Shown here one piece after another: positions 36,144 through 46,818 of a DNA stretch of 64,000 nt (positions are counted from its first letter, which is position 1; each line of letters starts with the position of its first letter). Location: positions 186,001 through 250,000 of the forward strand of contig VMSX01000021.1 in assembly GCA_013791905.1 (NCBI GenBank), in the 5' to 3' direction. The DNA is from Rhodocyclaceae bacterium (GTDB lineage: Bacteria > Pseudomonadota > Gammaproteobacteria > Burkholderiales > Rhodocyclaceae). The translations under genes were made by a program, and so were the position numbers. Under the pieces are notes generated by a model. It ran no database searches. It was not told where the DNA came from and was given only the letters and a program-made list of their open reading frames with translations.

Positions 36144-37682
36144 ATGAACCTCAATCCCTCCGAAATCAGCGAACTGATCAAGAGCCGGATCCAGAATATG
36201 CAGCTCGCCCCCACCGCCCGCAACGAGGGTACGGTGGTGACGGTGACCGACGGCATCTGCCGCGTCCACGGCTTGGCCGACGTCATGCAGGGTGAGATGC
36301 TCGAATTTCCAGGTGACACCTTCGGCCTCGCGCTGAACCTCGAGCGCGATTCTGTCGGCGCCGTGGTGCTGGGTGAATACGAGCACATCACGGAAGGCGA
36401 CACGGTCAAATGTACCGGCCGCATTCTCGAAGTGCCCGTTGGCCCCGAGCTGATCGGCCGCGTGGTGAATGCTCTGGGCGAGCCGATCGACGGCAAGGGC
36501 CCGATTGAAGCCAAGCTCACTGACAAGATCGAGAAAGTCGCTCCTGGCGTGATCTGGCGCAAGTCGGTATCGCAGCCGGTGCAGACCGGTCTCAAGGCGA
36601 TCGACGCGATGGTGCCAATCGGCCGTGGCCAGCGCGAGCTGATCATTGGCGACCGGCAAACCGGCAAGACTGCGGTAGCCATCGACACCATCATCAACCA
36701 GAAGGGCAAGGATCTGATCTGTATCTATGTTGCCATCGGTCAGAAAGCTTCGACCGTGGTTAACGTAGTGCGCAAACTCGAAGAGTACGGCGCGATGGAT
36801 TTCACCATCGTTGTTGCCGCCACCGCTTCCGAGTCTGCTGCGATGCAGTTCATCGCGCCCTACTCCGGCTGCACCATGGGCGAGTATTTCCGCGACCGCG
36901 GCCAGGATGCCCTGATCATTTATGACGATTTGACCAAGCAGGCCTGGGCCTACCGCCAGATCTCCCTGTTGCTGCGTCGTCCGCCAGGCCGCGAAGCCTA
37001 CCCCGGCGACGTGTTCTACCTGCACTCCCGTTTGCTCGAGCGCGCTGCGCGTGTTTCCGAGGCGTGGGTCGAAAAACTTACCAATGGCGAAGTGAAGGGC
37101 AAAACCGGTTCGCTGACCGCGTTGCCCGTGATCGAGACGCAGGCCGGTGACGTATCCGCCTTCGTGCCGACGAACGTCATCTCGATTACCGATGGCCAGA
37201 TCTTCCTGGAAAGCGACCTGTTCAACGCCGGTGTCCGTCCCGCCATCAACGCCGGTGTATCGGTGTCGCGCGTCGGTGGTGCGGCTCAGACCAAGGCGAT
37301 CAAGAAGCTCGGCGGTGGCGTACGTCTGGCGCTCGCCCAGTTCCGCGAACTCGCGGCTTTCGCCCAGTTTGCATCCGACCTTGACGATGCCACCCGCAAG
37401 CAGCTGGAGCGTGGCCGGCGGGTTACCGAACTGATGAAGCAGGCACAGTACTCCCCACTGCAAGTCGCCGACATGGCCGTATCGCTCTTCGCGGTGAACC
37501 AAGGCTATCTGGATGATGTCGATGGTGCGCGAATCCTCGCCTTCGAGGCTGCTCTCCAGCAGTACATGCGACAGCAGTATGGTGCGCTGATGGACAAGAT
37601 AGAGTCGACCAAGGATCTGGACAAGGAAGGCGAAGCCGAAATGGCAACCGCTGTCGCCGCGTTCAAGAAAACCTGGGCCTAA
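36144..37682 (+). CDS. atpA: F0F1 ATP synthase subunit alpha
   Basis: 512 codons. [16 protein letters not shown] at the N-terminus, Walker [15 protein letters not shown] near residue 169, and [17 protein letters not shown] in the nucleotide region are present. It forms the non-catalytic nucleotide sites of F1. Full length and unbroken. Confidence 0.98.
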   Translation: MNLNPSEISELIKSRIQNMQLAPTARNEGTVVTVTDGICRVHGLADVMQGEMLEFPGDTFGLALNLERDSVGAVVLGEYEHITEGDTVKCTGRILEVPVGPELIGRVVNALGEPIDGKGPIEAKLTDKIEKVAPGVIWRKSVSQPVQTGLKAIDAMVPIGRGQRELIIGDRQTGKTAVAIDTIINQKGKDLICIYVAIGQKASTVVNVVRKLEEYGAMDFTIVVAATASESAAMQFIAPYSGCTMGEYFRDRGQDALIIYDDLTKQAWAYRQISLLLRRPPGREAYPGDVFYLHSRLLERAARVSEAWVEKLTNGEVKGKTGSLTALPVIETQAGDVSAFVPTNVISITDGQIFLESDLFNAGVRPAINAGVSVSRVGGAAQTKAIKKLGGGVRLALAQFRELAAFAQFASDLDDATRKQLERGRRVTELMKQAQYSPLQVADMAVSLFAVNQGYLDDVDGARILAFEAALQQYMRQQYGALMDKIESTKDLDKEGEAEMATAVAAFKKTWA

Positions 37683-37790
37683 GCATAATGGCATCCCGCG
37701 CTAACCATATTTGCCAATTTGGTTCGCTGCCCCTTGCGGAAGTGCGTAGGTTCGCTTGGGGTTGCCCGCCGCGAGCATTAGGAGAACGCC

Positions 37791-38675
37791 ATGGCCGGCG
37801 GTAAAGAGATTCGGACCAAGATCAAGTCGGTCCAGAACACCAAGAAAATCACCAAGGCCATGGAGATGGTGGCCGCATCCAAAATGCGCAAGGCGCAGGA
37901 GCGGATGCGGGCCGCCCGTCCGTACAGCGAGAAAATTCGCAGTCTGGCGGCGCACCTCGCTGTGGCCAACGTGACCGAATACCGGCACCCCTTCCTGGCC
38001 AAAGCAAAGGAAGGTGAAGTGCCCAAGCGTGTCGGCATTGTGATGGTAACGACCGACAAGGGCCTCTGCGGCGGTCTCAACACCAACGTGATGCGCCAGG
38101 TTCTGAATGCGATGCGGCAGTGGGAAGCCGCTGGTGCGAAGGATATTCGTGCCACCTGCATCGGCAACAAGGGGCTGGGCTTCATGCAGCGCCTGGGCGC
38201 CAACGTCGTGTCACATGTCGTGCATCTGGGCGACCGGCCGCACCTGGAAAAGTTGATCGGGCCGATGAAGGTCATGATCGACGCCTTCCAGAATGGCGAG
38301 CTTGACGTGGTGCATATAGCCTACACGCGCTTCATCAACACCATGCGTCAGGAGCCGGTGATGGAGCAGTTACTGCCCCTGTGCGGCGACCGTCTTGGCA
38401 CACCTACCGGTTCCTGGGATTACCTCTACGAGCCGGATGCGCGGGTGGTTATCGACGATTTGCTGATGCGCTATGTCGAGGCGCTGATTTACCAGGCGGT
38501 TGCCGAGAACATGGCCTCCGAACAGTCGGCACGCATGGTGGCCATGAAATCGGCTACCGACAATGCCGGCGTCGTCATCAAGGAGCTGCAGCTGGTCTAT
38601 AACAAGGCCCGCCAGGCATCGATTACCAAAGAGATTTCCGAGATCGTGGGCGGTGCTGCCGCGATCGCGGGTTAA
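37791..38675 (+). CDS. atpG: F0F1 ATP synthase subunit gamma
   Basis: 294 codons. [26 protein letters not shown] marks the N-terminal helix (in part), and [15 protein letters not shown] the C-terminal one; together they form the rotor shaft. A 108 bp leader (37683-37790) separates it from atpA, longer than other gaps in the operon, and holds a GGAGAA ribosome site but no visible hairpin of note. Confidence 0.97.
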   Translation: MAGGKEIRTKIKSVQNTKKITKAMEMVAASKMRKAQERMRAARPYSEKIRSLAAHLAVANVTEYRHPFLAKAKEGEVPKRVGIVMVTTDKGLCGGLNTNVMRQVLNAMRQWEAAGAKDIRATCIGNKGLGFMQRLGANVVSHVVHLGDRPHLEKLIGPMKVMIDAFQNGELDVVHIAYTRFINTMRQEPVMEQLLPLCGDRLGTPTGSWDYLYEPDARVVIDDLLMRYVEALIYQAVAENMASEQSARMVAMKSATDNAGVVIKELQLVYNKARQASITKEISEIVGGAAAIAG

Positions 38676-38691
38676 CGGTTTAGCGAGTTAA

Positions 38692-40098
<1,407 letters not shown>

Positions 40099-40123
40099 GC
40101 GCTGACGCAAACAAGGAGCCGAA

Positions 40124-40543
40124 ATGGCACTGACTGTACATGTAGACGTTGTCAGCGCGGAAGAGTCGATCTTCTCGGGGCTGGCGGAGTTTGTCGTGCT
40201 GCCCGGCGAAGCCGGCGAGCTCGGTATTCTGCCTGGCCACATGCCGCTGATGACACGCATCAAGCCGGGTGCGGTGCGCCTCAAGATCCCTAACCAGGAC
40301 CAGGAGGAGTTGATCTTCGTGGCTGGCGGTGTTCTTGAAGTACAGCCGGGTTTGGTTACCGTGCTGGCCGATACCGCGATCCGTGGCAAGGACCTTGACG
40401 AGGCGAAGGCAACTGACGCCAAGAAGAAGGCCGAGGAAGCCATGGCTAACAAAAGCGCCGACATGGACTTTGCCCGCGCCCAGGCCGAGCTGGCCGAAGC
40501 GGTGGCCCAGCTGGCGGCGATCCAAAAGCTCCGCCGCAGGTAG
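40124..40543 (+). CDS. atpC: F0F1 ATP synthase subunit epsilon
   Basis: 139 codons. The N-terminal beta barrel has [13 protein letters not shown] and [14 protein letters not shown]; the C-terminal helical hairpin, which can inhibit ATP hydrolysis, is complete. It is the last gene of the atp operon, followed by a perfect terminator. Confidence 0.97.
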   Translation: MALTVHVDVVSAEESIFSGLAEFVVLPGEAGELGILPGHMPLMTRIKPGAVRLKIPNQDQEELIFVAGGVLEVQPGLVTVLADTAIRGKDLDEAKATDAKKKAEEAMANKSADMDFARAQAELAEAVAQLAAIQKLRRR

Positions 40544-40566
40544 GCCGGTATCATCCAGTAGCACAA

Positions 40567-40592
40567 ACAAAGGCAGCCATGGCTGCCTTTGT
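40567..40592 (+). terminator. Terminator of the atp operon
   Basis: ACAAAGGCAGCC and GGCTGCCTTTGT form a 12 bp perfect palindrome with almost no loop, followed by GTTTTC. It lies 24 bp after the atpC stop. Confidence 0.88.
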
Positions 40593-40692
40593 GTTTTCAG
40601 TCGTGGCAAAGAGGATCGCCACGTCTCTTCCGCAGAAAGATCGGTGCGAGTCGTATTAAGATGAGCACGCACAGTCCAATTACGGGGGAATC

Positions 40693-41265
40693 ATGAGTGT
40701 CTTTTCGATGGTGATGCTGGGAATCGTCGTTGCCGCTGCTGCGTACGGGGTGATGATTTACAACGGACTGGTACAGGTGAAGCATGCCGTTGCGAAGGCC
40801 TGGGCCAACATTGACGTGCTGCTCAAGCAGCGCCACGATGAGTTGCCGAAGCTCGTCGAAACCTGCAAGCAGTACAAGCAGTTCGAGCAGGAAACCCTAC
40901 AGCGTGTGATCGAGGCGCGCTCACGGGTGCAAGCTGCGCGGGAAAGTCATAATATTCCGGCACTGGGACAGGCCGAAGGCGCATTGCGTTTGGGCCTTGG
41001 CCAGATATTCGCTGTCGCCGAAGCCTACCCCGAGTTGAAGGCCAACGAGAATTTCATGCAGTTGCAAGGCCGCATCACTGCCCTGGAAAACGCCATTGCT
41101 GACCGCCGCGAGCTTTACAACGAGTCTGTCAATATCAACAACGTGCGCATCGAGCAGTTTCCCGACACCCTCATCGCCGGCCTGTTTCGCTTTGAGACCA
41201 AGCCTTTGCTGGTTTTTGCCAGTGCAGAAAAGGCCGATGTAGACATGAAAGCGCTGTTCGGCTGA
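40693..41265 (+). CDS. lemA: LemA family protein
   Basis: 190 codons. One N-terminal membrane helix (MVMLGIVVAAAAYGVMIYN) is followed by the LemA helical part: GLVQVKHAVAKAWANIDVLLKQRHDELPKL (in part) and FPDTLIAGLFRFETKPL. LemA proteins have an outward N-terminus and a large helical soluble domain; the role is not settled. It is 13 bp upstream of the GIDE-domain gene. Confidence 0.92.
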   Translation: MSVFSMVMLGIVVAAAAYGVMIYNGLVQVKHAVAKAWANIDVLLKQRHDELPKLVETCKQYKQFEQETLQRVIEARSRVQAARESHNIPALGQAEGALRLGLGQIFAVAEAYPELKANENFMQLQGRITALENAIADRRELYNESVNINNVRIEQFPDTLIAGLFRFETKPLLVFASAEKADVDMKALFG

Positions 41266-41278
41266 AGTCCGCCGCGTA

Positions 41279-42181
41279 ATGCTCGTTTCGCTGCGCCGGG
41301 GGTATAGCGATCTGGTCACCTCGGGTGCCCAGATCATCCTGCTGGTCATTGGCTTCCAGTTCGAATCGAGGCTTGGCATGTTCGTCTGCGTAGCGCTGAT
41401 GGCACCGCTCAGCTTGATTGCGTGGACATCCACCTGGCGTCGCGCCCGCGCTGTTGATGACACGCCGACCTCAAGGATCGCCTCGGCGGCGCAGGGCTAC
41501 GCAGAATTGATCGGTACTGGCAAGCCGCTCGGCGGTATGCCGCTGGTCAGTCCGGTGAACTATATGCCCTGCCTGTGGTACCGCTACTGGATCGAGTACA
41601 AGGATAGCGACAACAAGTGGCGTGTGGAGAGCCAGGGTGAAAGTGAGGCGTCCTTCATTCTCGACGATGGCACAGGTGAGTGCCTGGTCGACCCGGACGG
41701 CGCCGAAATGCTGATATCGAAAAAGGATCAGTGGGCTCAAGGCGAGCGTCGCTACACTCAATGGCTGCTCATCCAGCGACAGAAGATCTACGCGCTTGGC
41801 CAGTTTGCCACGCGTGGCAGCGTTGACCTCGACCTGAATGCCGCCGATGACGTCAAGCAGTTGCTGGCCGAATGGAAAACGCGTCCCGGTGATCTGCTGC
41901 TGCGCTTTGATCTTGACCGGGATGGCCAGATCGATCTTAAGGAATGGGGGCTCGCCCGCTTGCAGGCGAAGCGCGAAGTTGCTGCCAGCCACCGCGAATT
42001 GCGCGCTGCGAGCGAACTCCATGTCATGCATCGCCCTATGGATGGACGTTTTTATCTGATTTCCGATATCGACCCCGCTAAGCTCGCCAGGAAATACCGC
42101 TGGTGGTCATGGTTTCACATCGTGATATTTTTCGGGGCGCTGGTCGCTCTGCCAATACTCTGGCGCCAGCCATTGCCCTGA
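41279..42181 (+). CDS. Membrane protein with GIDE (E3 ligase MULAN-like) domain and an EF-hand
   Basis: 300 codons. Two hydrophobic helices near the N-terminus (about 18-60) and one at the C-terminus (IVIFFGALVALPILW). The middle is the GIDE domain of eukaryotic MULAN-like ligases (GTGKPLGGMPLVSPVNYMPCLWYRYWIEYK, in part), and there is no RING finger. An EF-hand-like loop, DLDRDGQIDLKEWG, lies near residue 212. LemA plus GIDE genes often sit side by side in bacteria, which suggests a joint membrane function. Confidence 0.82.
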   Translation: MLVSLRRGYSDLVTSGAQIILLVIGFQFESRLGMFVCVALMAPLSLIAWTSTWRRARAVDDTPTSRIASAAQGYAELIGTGKPLGGMPLVSPVNYMPCLWYRYWIEYKDSDNKWRVESQGESEASFILDDGTGECLVDPDGAEMLISKKDQWAQGERRYTQWLLIQRQKIYALGQFATRGSVDLDLNAADDVKQLLAEWKTRPGDLLLRFDLDRDGQIDLKEWGLARLQAKREVAASHRELRAASELHVMHRPMDGRFYLISDIDPAKLARKYRWWSWFHIVIFFGALVALPILWRQPLP

Positions 42182-42264
42182 TCCCGTCGACGGGGTGTGC
42201 CTACAGCGCCTCTGACACACACAGCGGCTGTAATAGAATCGCTATTGTCACTTCAGGACAGGCA

Positions 42265-43227
42265 ATGCGACATAACAAGCAAATCAAGGAACAGGCTACC
42301 GCCCGCATGCGCGAGGGCAAAACATCGCTGCTCGAATTGGCGCGTGAGTATGGCGTATCGACCAATACTCTGCGTACGTGGTTCAAGGATAGCGAGGCCC
42401 GGTCAAAGGCGCAGAGCAGCGCCAAGCGCATTGCCACAGCACTTTCGCGGGAAAAATATACCAGTGCCAGTCAAAGACAGCGGCTGTTGATGCACGCGCT
42501 AGAACAAAGTCCGGCGACGATCATCGTCACCGATGCCGAGGGGAAAATCGTCTACGCCAACCCGAAGTTCGTGGAAACCACCGGCTATGCGGTCACCGAG
42601 GCGATCGGCCAGAATCCGCGCCTGCTCAAGTCCGGCGAAACCTCGTCAGAAGACTATCGGCAACTGTGGAAAGCGATCACTGGCGGCAAGGAGTGGCGCG
42701 GCACTTTTCATAATCGACGCAAGGACGGCAGTCTGTATTGGGAGCGCGCCTCGATCTCCCCGGTATTCGATGCAGCAGGGAAGATAGCCAACTTCATGGC
42801 GGTAAAGGAAGACATTACCGAATATATGGAGGCAGAGGCGGCGCGGCGCAGAAGCGCCGACAGCTTCCATAGCGTATTCGCTGCCCTGCCTTTTGCCGTC
42901 CTAGTGGTTGATGCTGCCGGCTGTATCCAGCTTGCGAACAGCGCCGCCGAAATCATGTTCGGTACGCCACAGCTGGTAGCAAAGCGTCTGGATGGCCTCA
43001 ATTTGCGCTGGTTGGATGCCGATGGGGTCGCGTTAGCTGCTGATGCACACCCATTGCGGATGCTTCTTCGGCGCAAGACGGATGGCGATGAATTGCGCAT
43101 GCGCCTTGGTCTGGTACCGCCAATCGGCGGGACGCGGTGGCTCAATGTGACGATCCGCACCTTGCGTCTGCCGGACGCCGAGGAACTGGCTGTACTGCTG
43201 GTGTTGGACGAAGCTGGTGGCGCCTGA
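42265..43227 (+). CDS. PAS-domain protein with transposase-type N-terminal HTH
   Basis: 320 codons from the ATG at 42265. Residues about 1-45 (QATARMREGKTSLLELAREYGVSTNTLRTWFK, in part) are a helix-turn-helix as in the Tn3/IS3-type HTH_Tnp. A first PAS with PAC motif follows (about 72-190: IIVTDAEGKIVYANPKFVETTGY, RRKDGSLYWERASISPVFD, in part), then a second PAS (about 205-310). There is no kinase, GGDEF or EAL output domain. It could be a DNA-binding sensor; function unknown. It is convergent with ubiJ, 2 bp apart. Confidence 0.75.
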   Translation: MRHNKQIKEQATARMREGKTSLLELAREYGVSTNTLRTWFKDSEARSKAQSSAKRIATALSREKYTSASQRQRLLMHALEQSPATIIVTDAEGKIVYANPKFVETTGYAVTEAIGQNPRLLKSGETSSEDYRQLWKAITGGKEWRGTFHNRRKDGSLYWERASISPVFDAAGKIANFMAVKEDITEYMEAEAARRRSADSFHSVFAALPFAVLVVDAAGCIQLANSAAEIMFGTPQLVAKRLDGLNLRWLDADGVALAADAHPLRMLLRRKTDGDELRMRLGLVPPIGGTRWLNVTIRTLRLPDAEELAVLLVLDEAGGA

Positions 43228-43229
43228 CG

Positions 43230-43811
43230 CTAGCGGCCGACAGGTGACGGCAACGCTGCCAGCCTGGATTCAATCCTTTCCAGACCAGTGCTAAAACTGC
43301 GGATGTCTTCGCGCCAGGCGATGAACTCTCCGCCAGCGACCAGCAAAGCGTTCTCGTGAACGAGATATTCGGTAAGATTTTCAGCCAGACGTGTCGCCGC
43401 CTGCTTTTGCCAGGCAACAAAATCGCGGGTGCCCTGCACCATGCGGTGGGCCGCGATATCGCCGACCACTGAGGACAGATCTTCCTCGACATCCCAGCGC
43501 AGCCTGCGAAAGATGAAGGACAACTCCGTGGCGAATTCGGCGTTGCCCACTACGTGGGCAACGGACACCACTTTGTCGAGGCCCTGCAGCAAGAGAAAAG
43601 GCGTTTCCGCAGGCAGGCTGATGACGACATCAGGCGCTGTAGTGTCGGCTGACAACCCGAAAAGTCCGTCGTCCGCGACACTCAGTTCGAGATGAAAAGG
43701 CGGCAACTCGAAGCGTGCCCGGCGACCGGCAAAGGGAATGAGTCGGGCAGGCGCCCAACCCGACCCCTGTAAAAGATGATTCAGCCCGGTCAGCAGTGCG
43801 GTTTCAAGCAT
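43230..43811 (-). CDS. ubiJ: Ubiquinone biosynthesis accessory factor UbiJ (SCP2-like)
   Basis: 193 codons. An SCP2-type lipid-binding N-terminal half (RFELPPFHLELSVADDGLFGL) and a helical C-terminal half with VEEDLSSVVGDIAAHRMVQG, as in UbiJ. UbiJ helps hold ubiquinone intermediates for the Ubi enzymes. Together with ubiE (44.8 kb) this is the ubiE-ubiJ-ubiB neighbourhood, but ubiB is not next. Confidence 0.88.
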   Translation of the reverse strand: MLETALLTGLNHLLQGSGWAPARLIPFAGRRARFELPPFHLELSVADDGLFGLSADTTAPDVVISLPAETPFLLLQGLDKVVSVAHVVGNAEFATELSFIFRRLRWDVEEDLSSVVGDIAAHRMVQGTRDFVAWQKQAATRLAENLTEYLVHENALLVAGGEFIAWREDIRSFSTGLERIESRLAALPSPVGR

Positions 43812-43820
43812 CCGCCAGAT

Positions 43821-44693
43821 TCAGGCAATTTGCTGGATGCCCGCCACCAGCCAACCGCGGCAGCCATTGACGGGTTTGGTCATATGCCAGATTTCGCCGA
43901 AGGGGGCGGGCGCCGAACCGGATTCTTCACTCAGCAGGCCGTGGAAGTGCACGCTCACGATGTGCTGCTCGTCTTCGGTGACCACTTCGAGCAAGTTTGC
44001 CTCCAGCTGAGCGACATCAGTTAGCTGCGGGGCGCGGCCGCGCTCTTCGTATTGCATCTGGATTTCCGCAAAGACTTCAGGCGAAGTGAAGCTCTTGAGG
44101 TCTTCCATATCGCCGCGGTCATTGGCCGCCTGCAAGCGGATGAAGTTGAGTTTGGCCTGACGCAAGAAACCTTCGGCGTCGAAATCGGCAGGAATGTTGC
44201 CGGCCTGAGCTATCGCCGCCGTCCCGCCAGCGCCGACTTTTGCTGCTTCGAAATGCATGGGTTCGACGCGTCCTCCCGAGTTCCCGGCAGTGGCCAGTTG
44301 TGGCCCGCCCTGCCCCATGAAGCGGCGCATCAGGAAGCGAACGAGGAAGATTGTGGCAAACACCAAAAGAGCGATCATCAGGAAGTTGGCGACGCCCTCG
44401 CCCATGCCAAAGTGGGAAAGCAAGGCGACCAAACCCAAGCCGGCAGCCAAGCCGGCGATGGGGCCAAGCCAACTGCGCTTGCCTGCAGCGGCGGCGGCTG
44501 GTGCGGCAGCAGCTGCAGGAGTTGCGGTGGCAGTCTTGGGCGGCACGGCCTGTGTGGGGGGGGGCGTGGCGCTCCGCGTCATGCCGGTAGTTTTGCCGCC
44601 ACCCAGGCGCTTGGCTTCAGCTTCGGTGGAAGCAATGCCAAGACCGATGAAGGTCGCGGCGGCGGTAATCATGGTTATAAGCGAGAGCTTCAT
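43821..44693 (-). CDS. Tim44-like domain membrane protein
   Basis: 290 codons from the ATG at 44693. A signal-like N-terminus (ITAAATFIGLGIASTEAEA) is followed by an Ala/Pro linker, two membrane helices near 75-120 (PIAGLAAGLGLVALLSHFGM and FLMIALLVFATIFLVRFLM), a linker with a perfect copy of the 26 bp repeat (KVGAGGTAA, about 150-158), and the Tim44 domain (about 165-290: FLRQAKLNFIRLQAAND, GWLVAGIQQIA). The Tim44 fold binds lipids; bacterial members are of unknown role. It is 9 bp upstream of ubiJ. Confidence 0.88.
   Translation of the reverse strand: MKLSLITMITAAATFIGLGIASTEAEAKRLGGGKTTGMTRSATPPPTQAVPPKTATATPAAAAAPAAAAAGKRSWLGPIAGLAAGLGLVALLSHFGMGEGVANFLMIALLVFATIFLVRFLMRRFMGQGGPQLATAGNSGGRVEPMHFEAAKVGAGGTAAIAQAGNIPADFDAEGFLRQAKLNFIRLQAANDRGDMEDLKSFTSPEVFAEIQMQYEERGRAPQLTDVAQLEANLLEVVTEDEQHIVSVHFHGLLSEESGSAPAPFGEIWHMTKPVNGCRGWLVAGIQQIA
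44218..44243 (+). repeat. Dispersed 26 bp repeat, perfect copy inside the Tim44-domain gene
   Basis: All 26 bases match the consensus. The gene runs the other way, so it is read as K-V-G-A-G-G-T-A, in the flexible linker before the Tim44 domain. Confidence 0.8.
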
Positions 44694-44755
44694 GGTTTCT
44701 CCTGAATTCCGGAAATTAGTTACGGCACAACACAAGGTTATGTCTTTGCTGAAAA

Positions 44756-45487
44756 CTACGTTTTGTAACCGCGATGCAGGGCAACTACGCCGGTCGTCAA
44801 ATTGAAGTAGTTGACTCGGGAAAGGCCGGCTTGTTCCATCATGCCTTTCAGGGTTTCCTGATCCGGATGCATACGAATCGACTCGGCAAGATAGCGGTAA
44901 CTATCGGCGTCGTCCACAATTTTCTTGCCCAACCACGGCAACACCTTAAAGGAATAGAAATCGTAAAGCGGAGTCAGGGGTTCCCATACCTTCGAAAACT
45001 CCAGCACCAGAAGTCTTCCTCCTGGCCGAAGAATGCGCTGCATCTCAGTGAGCGCTTGCTCTTTATGCGTCATGTTGCGCAGGCCGAAGGCAACGGTAAC
45101 AATGTCGAAGTAATTGCTGGGGAAGGGCAGTTTTTCGGCATCGCACTGCGCCACGGGGCCAAGGCGGCCTTCGTCAAGCAGACGGTCGCGGCCACGCGTA
45201 AGCATGGCGTTGTTGATGTCGGTGAGCCAGACTTCTCCCGTGGGGCCAACCTGTTTGCGGAATGCCGCCGCCAGGTCCCCGGTGCCACCGGCGATATCAA
45301 GAACGCGCTCGCCGCTGCGGGCACCAGCCACCTGAATGGTGAAAGCCTTCCACAGCCGGTGCAGACCTGCCGACATCACATCGTTCATCAGGTCATATTT
45401 GTCGGCGACCGAAGAAAAGACACCCTTGACCCGCCGGGCTTTTTCGCCTTCGGGAACTGTTTCAAAGCCAAAGTGGGTTTCCGCCAT
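44756..45487 (-). CDS. ubiE: Ubiquinone/menaquinone biosynthesis methyltransferase UbiE
   Basis: 243 codons. [31 protein letters not shown] is the UbiE start (in part), and [15 protein letters not shown] the SAM motif. Further motifs are [16 protein letters not shown] and [17 protein letters not shown]. It C-methylates the ring of ubiquinone and menaquinone precursors. It is the second gene of DUF971-ubiE-Tim44-ubiJ. Confidence 0.97.
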   Translation of the reverse strand: MAETHFGFETVPEGEKARRVKGVFSSVADKYDLMNDVMSAGLHRLWKAFTIQVAGARSGERVLDIAGGTGDLAAAFRKQVGPTGEVWLTDINNAMLTRGRDRLLDEGRLGPVAQCDAEKLPFPSNYFDIVTVAFGLRNMTHKEQALTEMQRILRPGGRLLVLEFSKVWEPLTPLYDFYSFKVLPWLGKKIVDDADSYRYLAESIRMHPDQETLKGMMEQAGLSRVNYFNLTTGVVALHRGYKT

Positions 45488-45504
45488 GGTTTCCCTGTGA
45501 GTAG

Positions 45505-45927
45505 TTAGTGCTTACTGCAGCTGCCACCAGACTTGGGTGGCAGGGTGGTTGAGTCGATATCGCGACTGGCGCCAGCGGCTTCCAGGCGCGTCAGATAATC
45601 CGCCCAGAGGACATCATGATTCTTGCCGAGTTGATAGAGCAGATCCCACGAATAGATGCCCGTATCGTGACCATCGGAGAAGAACGGCAGAACGGCATAA
45701 TTGCCAACCGGTTCCAGCGCGCTGATGTCGACATCGCGCTTGCCGGTTTGCAGGGTTTCCTGGCCTGGCCCATGACCGCGAACTTCCGCTGAAGGGGAGT
45801 TGACCCGTAAAAATTCAAAGGACAAGCGGAAGTTGCTGCCATCTGCGAATGAGAGTTCCATTTCGCGCGACTTCTGGTGCAGTTTGATTTCGGTAATGCT
45901 GGGAGTGGTCTTGTCGAGTCCGGCCAT
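45505..45927 (-). CDS. DUF971 domain protein
   Basis: 140 codons. The DUF971 pattern [30 protein letters not shown] and [23 protein letters not shown] is clear (both in part). The family has the N-terminal fold of gamma-butyrobetaine hydroxylase and may take part in metal-cofactor assembly; the role is unknown. The tail [11 protein letters not shown] adds Cys/His residues. It is 17 bp upstream of ubiE. Confidence 0.88.
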   Translation of the reverse strand: MAGLDKTTPSITEIKLHQKSREMELSFADGSNFRLSFEFLRVNSPSAEVRGHGPGQETLQTGKRDVDISALEPVGNYAVLPFFSDGHDTGIYSWDLLYQLGKNHDVLWADYLTRLEAAGASRDIDSTTLPPKSGGSCSKH

Positions 45928-46023
45928 GATGTACTTTCTGGATCTGGTTGCTAACCCGCTGCATATTGGGGCCGTCTATCATAGCGCAAGGCATCAGCTG
46001 CGCCGATCGGATCTATTGGGCAA

Positions 46024-46041
46024 CTGTCACAAAAACATCAC
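46024..46041 (+). promoter_or_regulatory. Candidate Pho box upstream of phoB
   Basis: CTGTCACAAAAACATCAC fits the 7-4-7 Pho box pattern with CTGTCA in the first half and a weaker second half. It is 44 bp before the phoB start, where autoregulation by PhoB is expected. Confidence 0.5.
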
Positions 46042-46085
46042 CTGACTGCAATAGACTTAACGTACCTCATCACACGAGCCTTTGT

Positions 46086-46775
46086 ATGCCCGCGTCCATA
46101 TTGGTAGTTGAAGACGAGCCGGCGATCCAGGCATTGATCGCGACGAACCTGCGCCGCCACGGCCACACGGTCAGCGCCGCGCTGGATGCCGAAGACGCGC
46201 TGCGCCAAATCAAGGCGGCCTTGCCCGATCTCATTCTGCTTGACTGGATGCTGCCTGGCATGAGTGGGCTGGATTGTGCTTGCCGGTTGCGTGCCGATCC
46301 CCGTACCAAGCATGTGCCGATCATCATGCTGACCGCGCGCGGCGAGGAACGCGACCGCGTGACCGGCCTCGAAAGCGGTGCCGATGATTACGTCACCAAG
46401 CCGTTTTCTCCCCGCGAACTGCTGGCACGCATCCAGGCAGTGTTGCGGCGTGGGCGACCGCAGGCCAGCGAGAATGTCGTCGAGGCGGGTGGTTTGAAAC
46501 TTGATCCGGCGGCACACCGTGTTTTTGCAGACGACAGGCCGGTCAACCTCGGCCCCACTGAATTCCGGCTGCTGCATTTTCTGATGACCCACTCCTCTCG
46601 CGTGCATTCGCGCGACCAGCTTCTCGATCAGGTCTGGGGAGATCATGTGTACGTCGAGGAGCGTACCGTCGATGTGCATATTCGTCGGCTGCGCGCGGCG
46701 CTTGAACCTTCCGGGCTCGACCGGTTAGTGCAGACTGTGCGCGGCAGCGGCTATCGTTTTTCGATCGACGCATGA
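46086..46775 (+). CDS. phoB: Phosphate regulon response regulator PhoB
   Basis: 229 codons from the ATG at 46086. The receiver domain has [14 protein letters not shown], the phosphorylated Asp in [12 protein letters not shown] (near 54), and the Lys in [15 protein letters not shown]-terminal winged helix follows ([41 protein letters not shown]). It is paired with phoR, 43 bp downstream. A Pho box candidate lies upstream. No pst or phoU genes are in the window. Confidence 0.95.
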   Translation: MPASILVVEDEPAIQALIATNLRRHGHTVSAALDAEDALRQIKAALPDLILLDWMLPGMSGLDCACRLRADPRTKHVPIIMLTARGEERDRVTGLESGADDYVTKPFSPRELLARIQAVLRRGRPQASENVVEAGGLKLDPAAHRVFADDRPVNLGPTEFRLLHFLMTHSSRVHSRDQLLDQVWGDHVYVEERTVDVHIRRLRAALEPSGLDRLVQTVRGSGYRFSIDA

Positions 46776-46818
46776 ATTTGGAAAAGCAGTTCACTGCGGA
46801 TCAAATCAGGCATTCAGG

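Noticed and set aside
42265-42400. Insertion-sequence remnant, because of the transposase-type HTH
   Set aside because: The frame continues unbroken into two PAS domains and no terminal inverted repeats or transposase catalytic part are visible.
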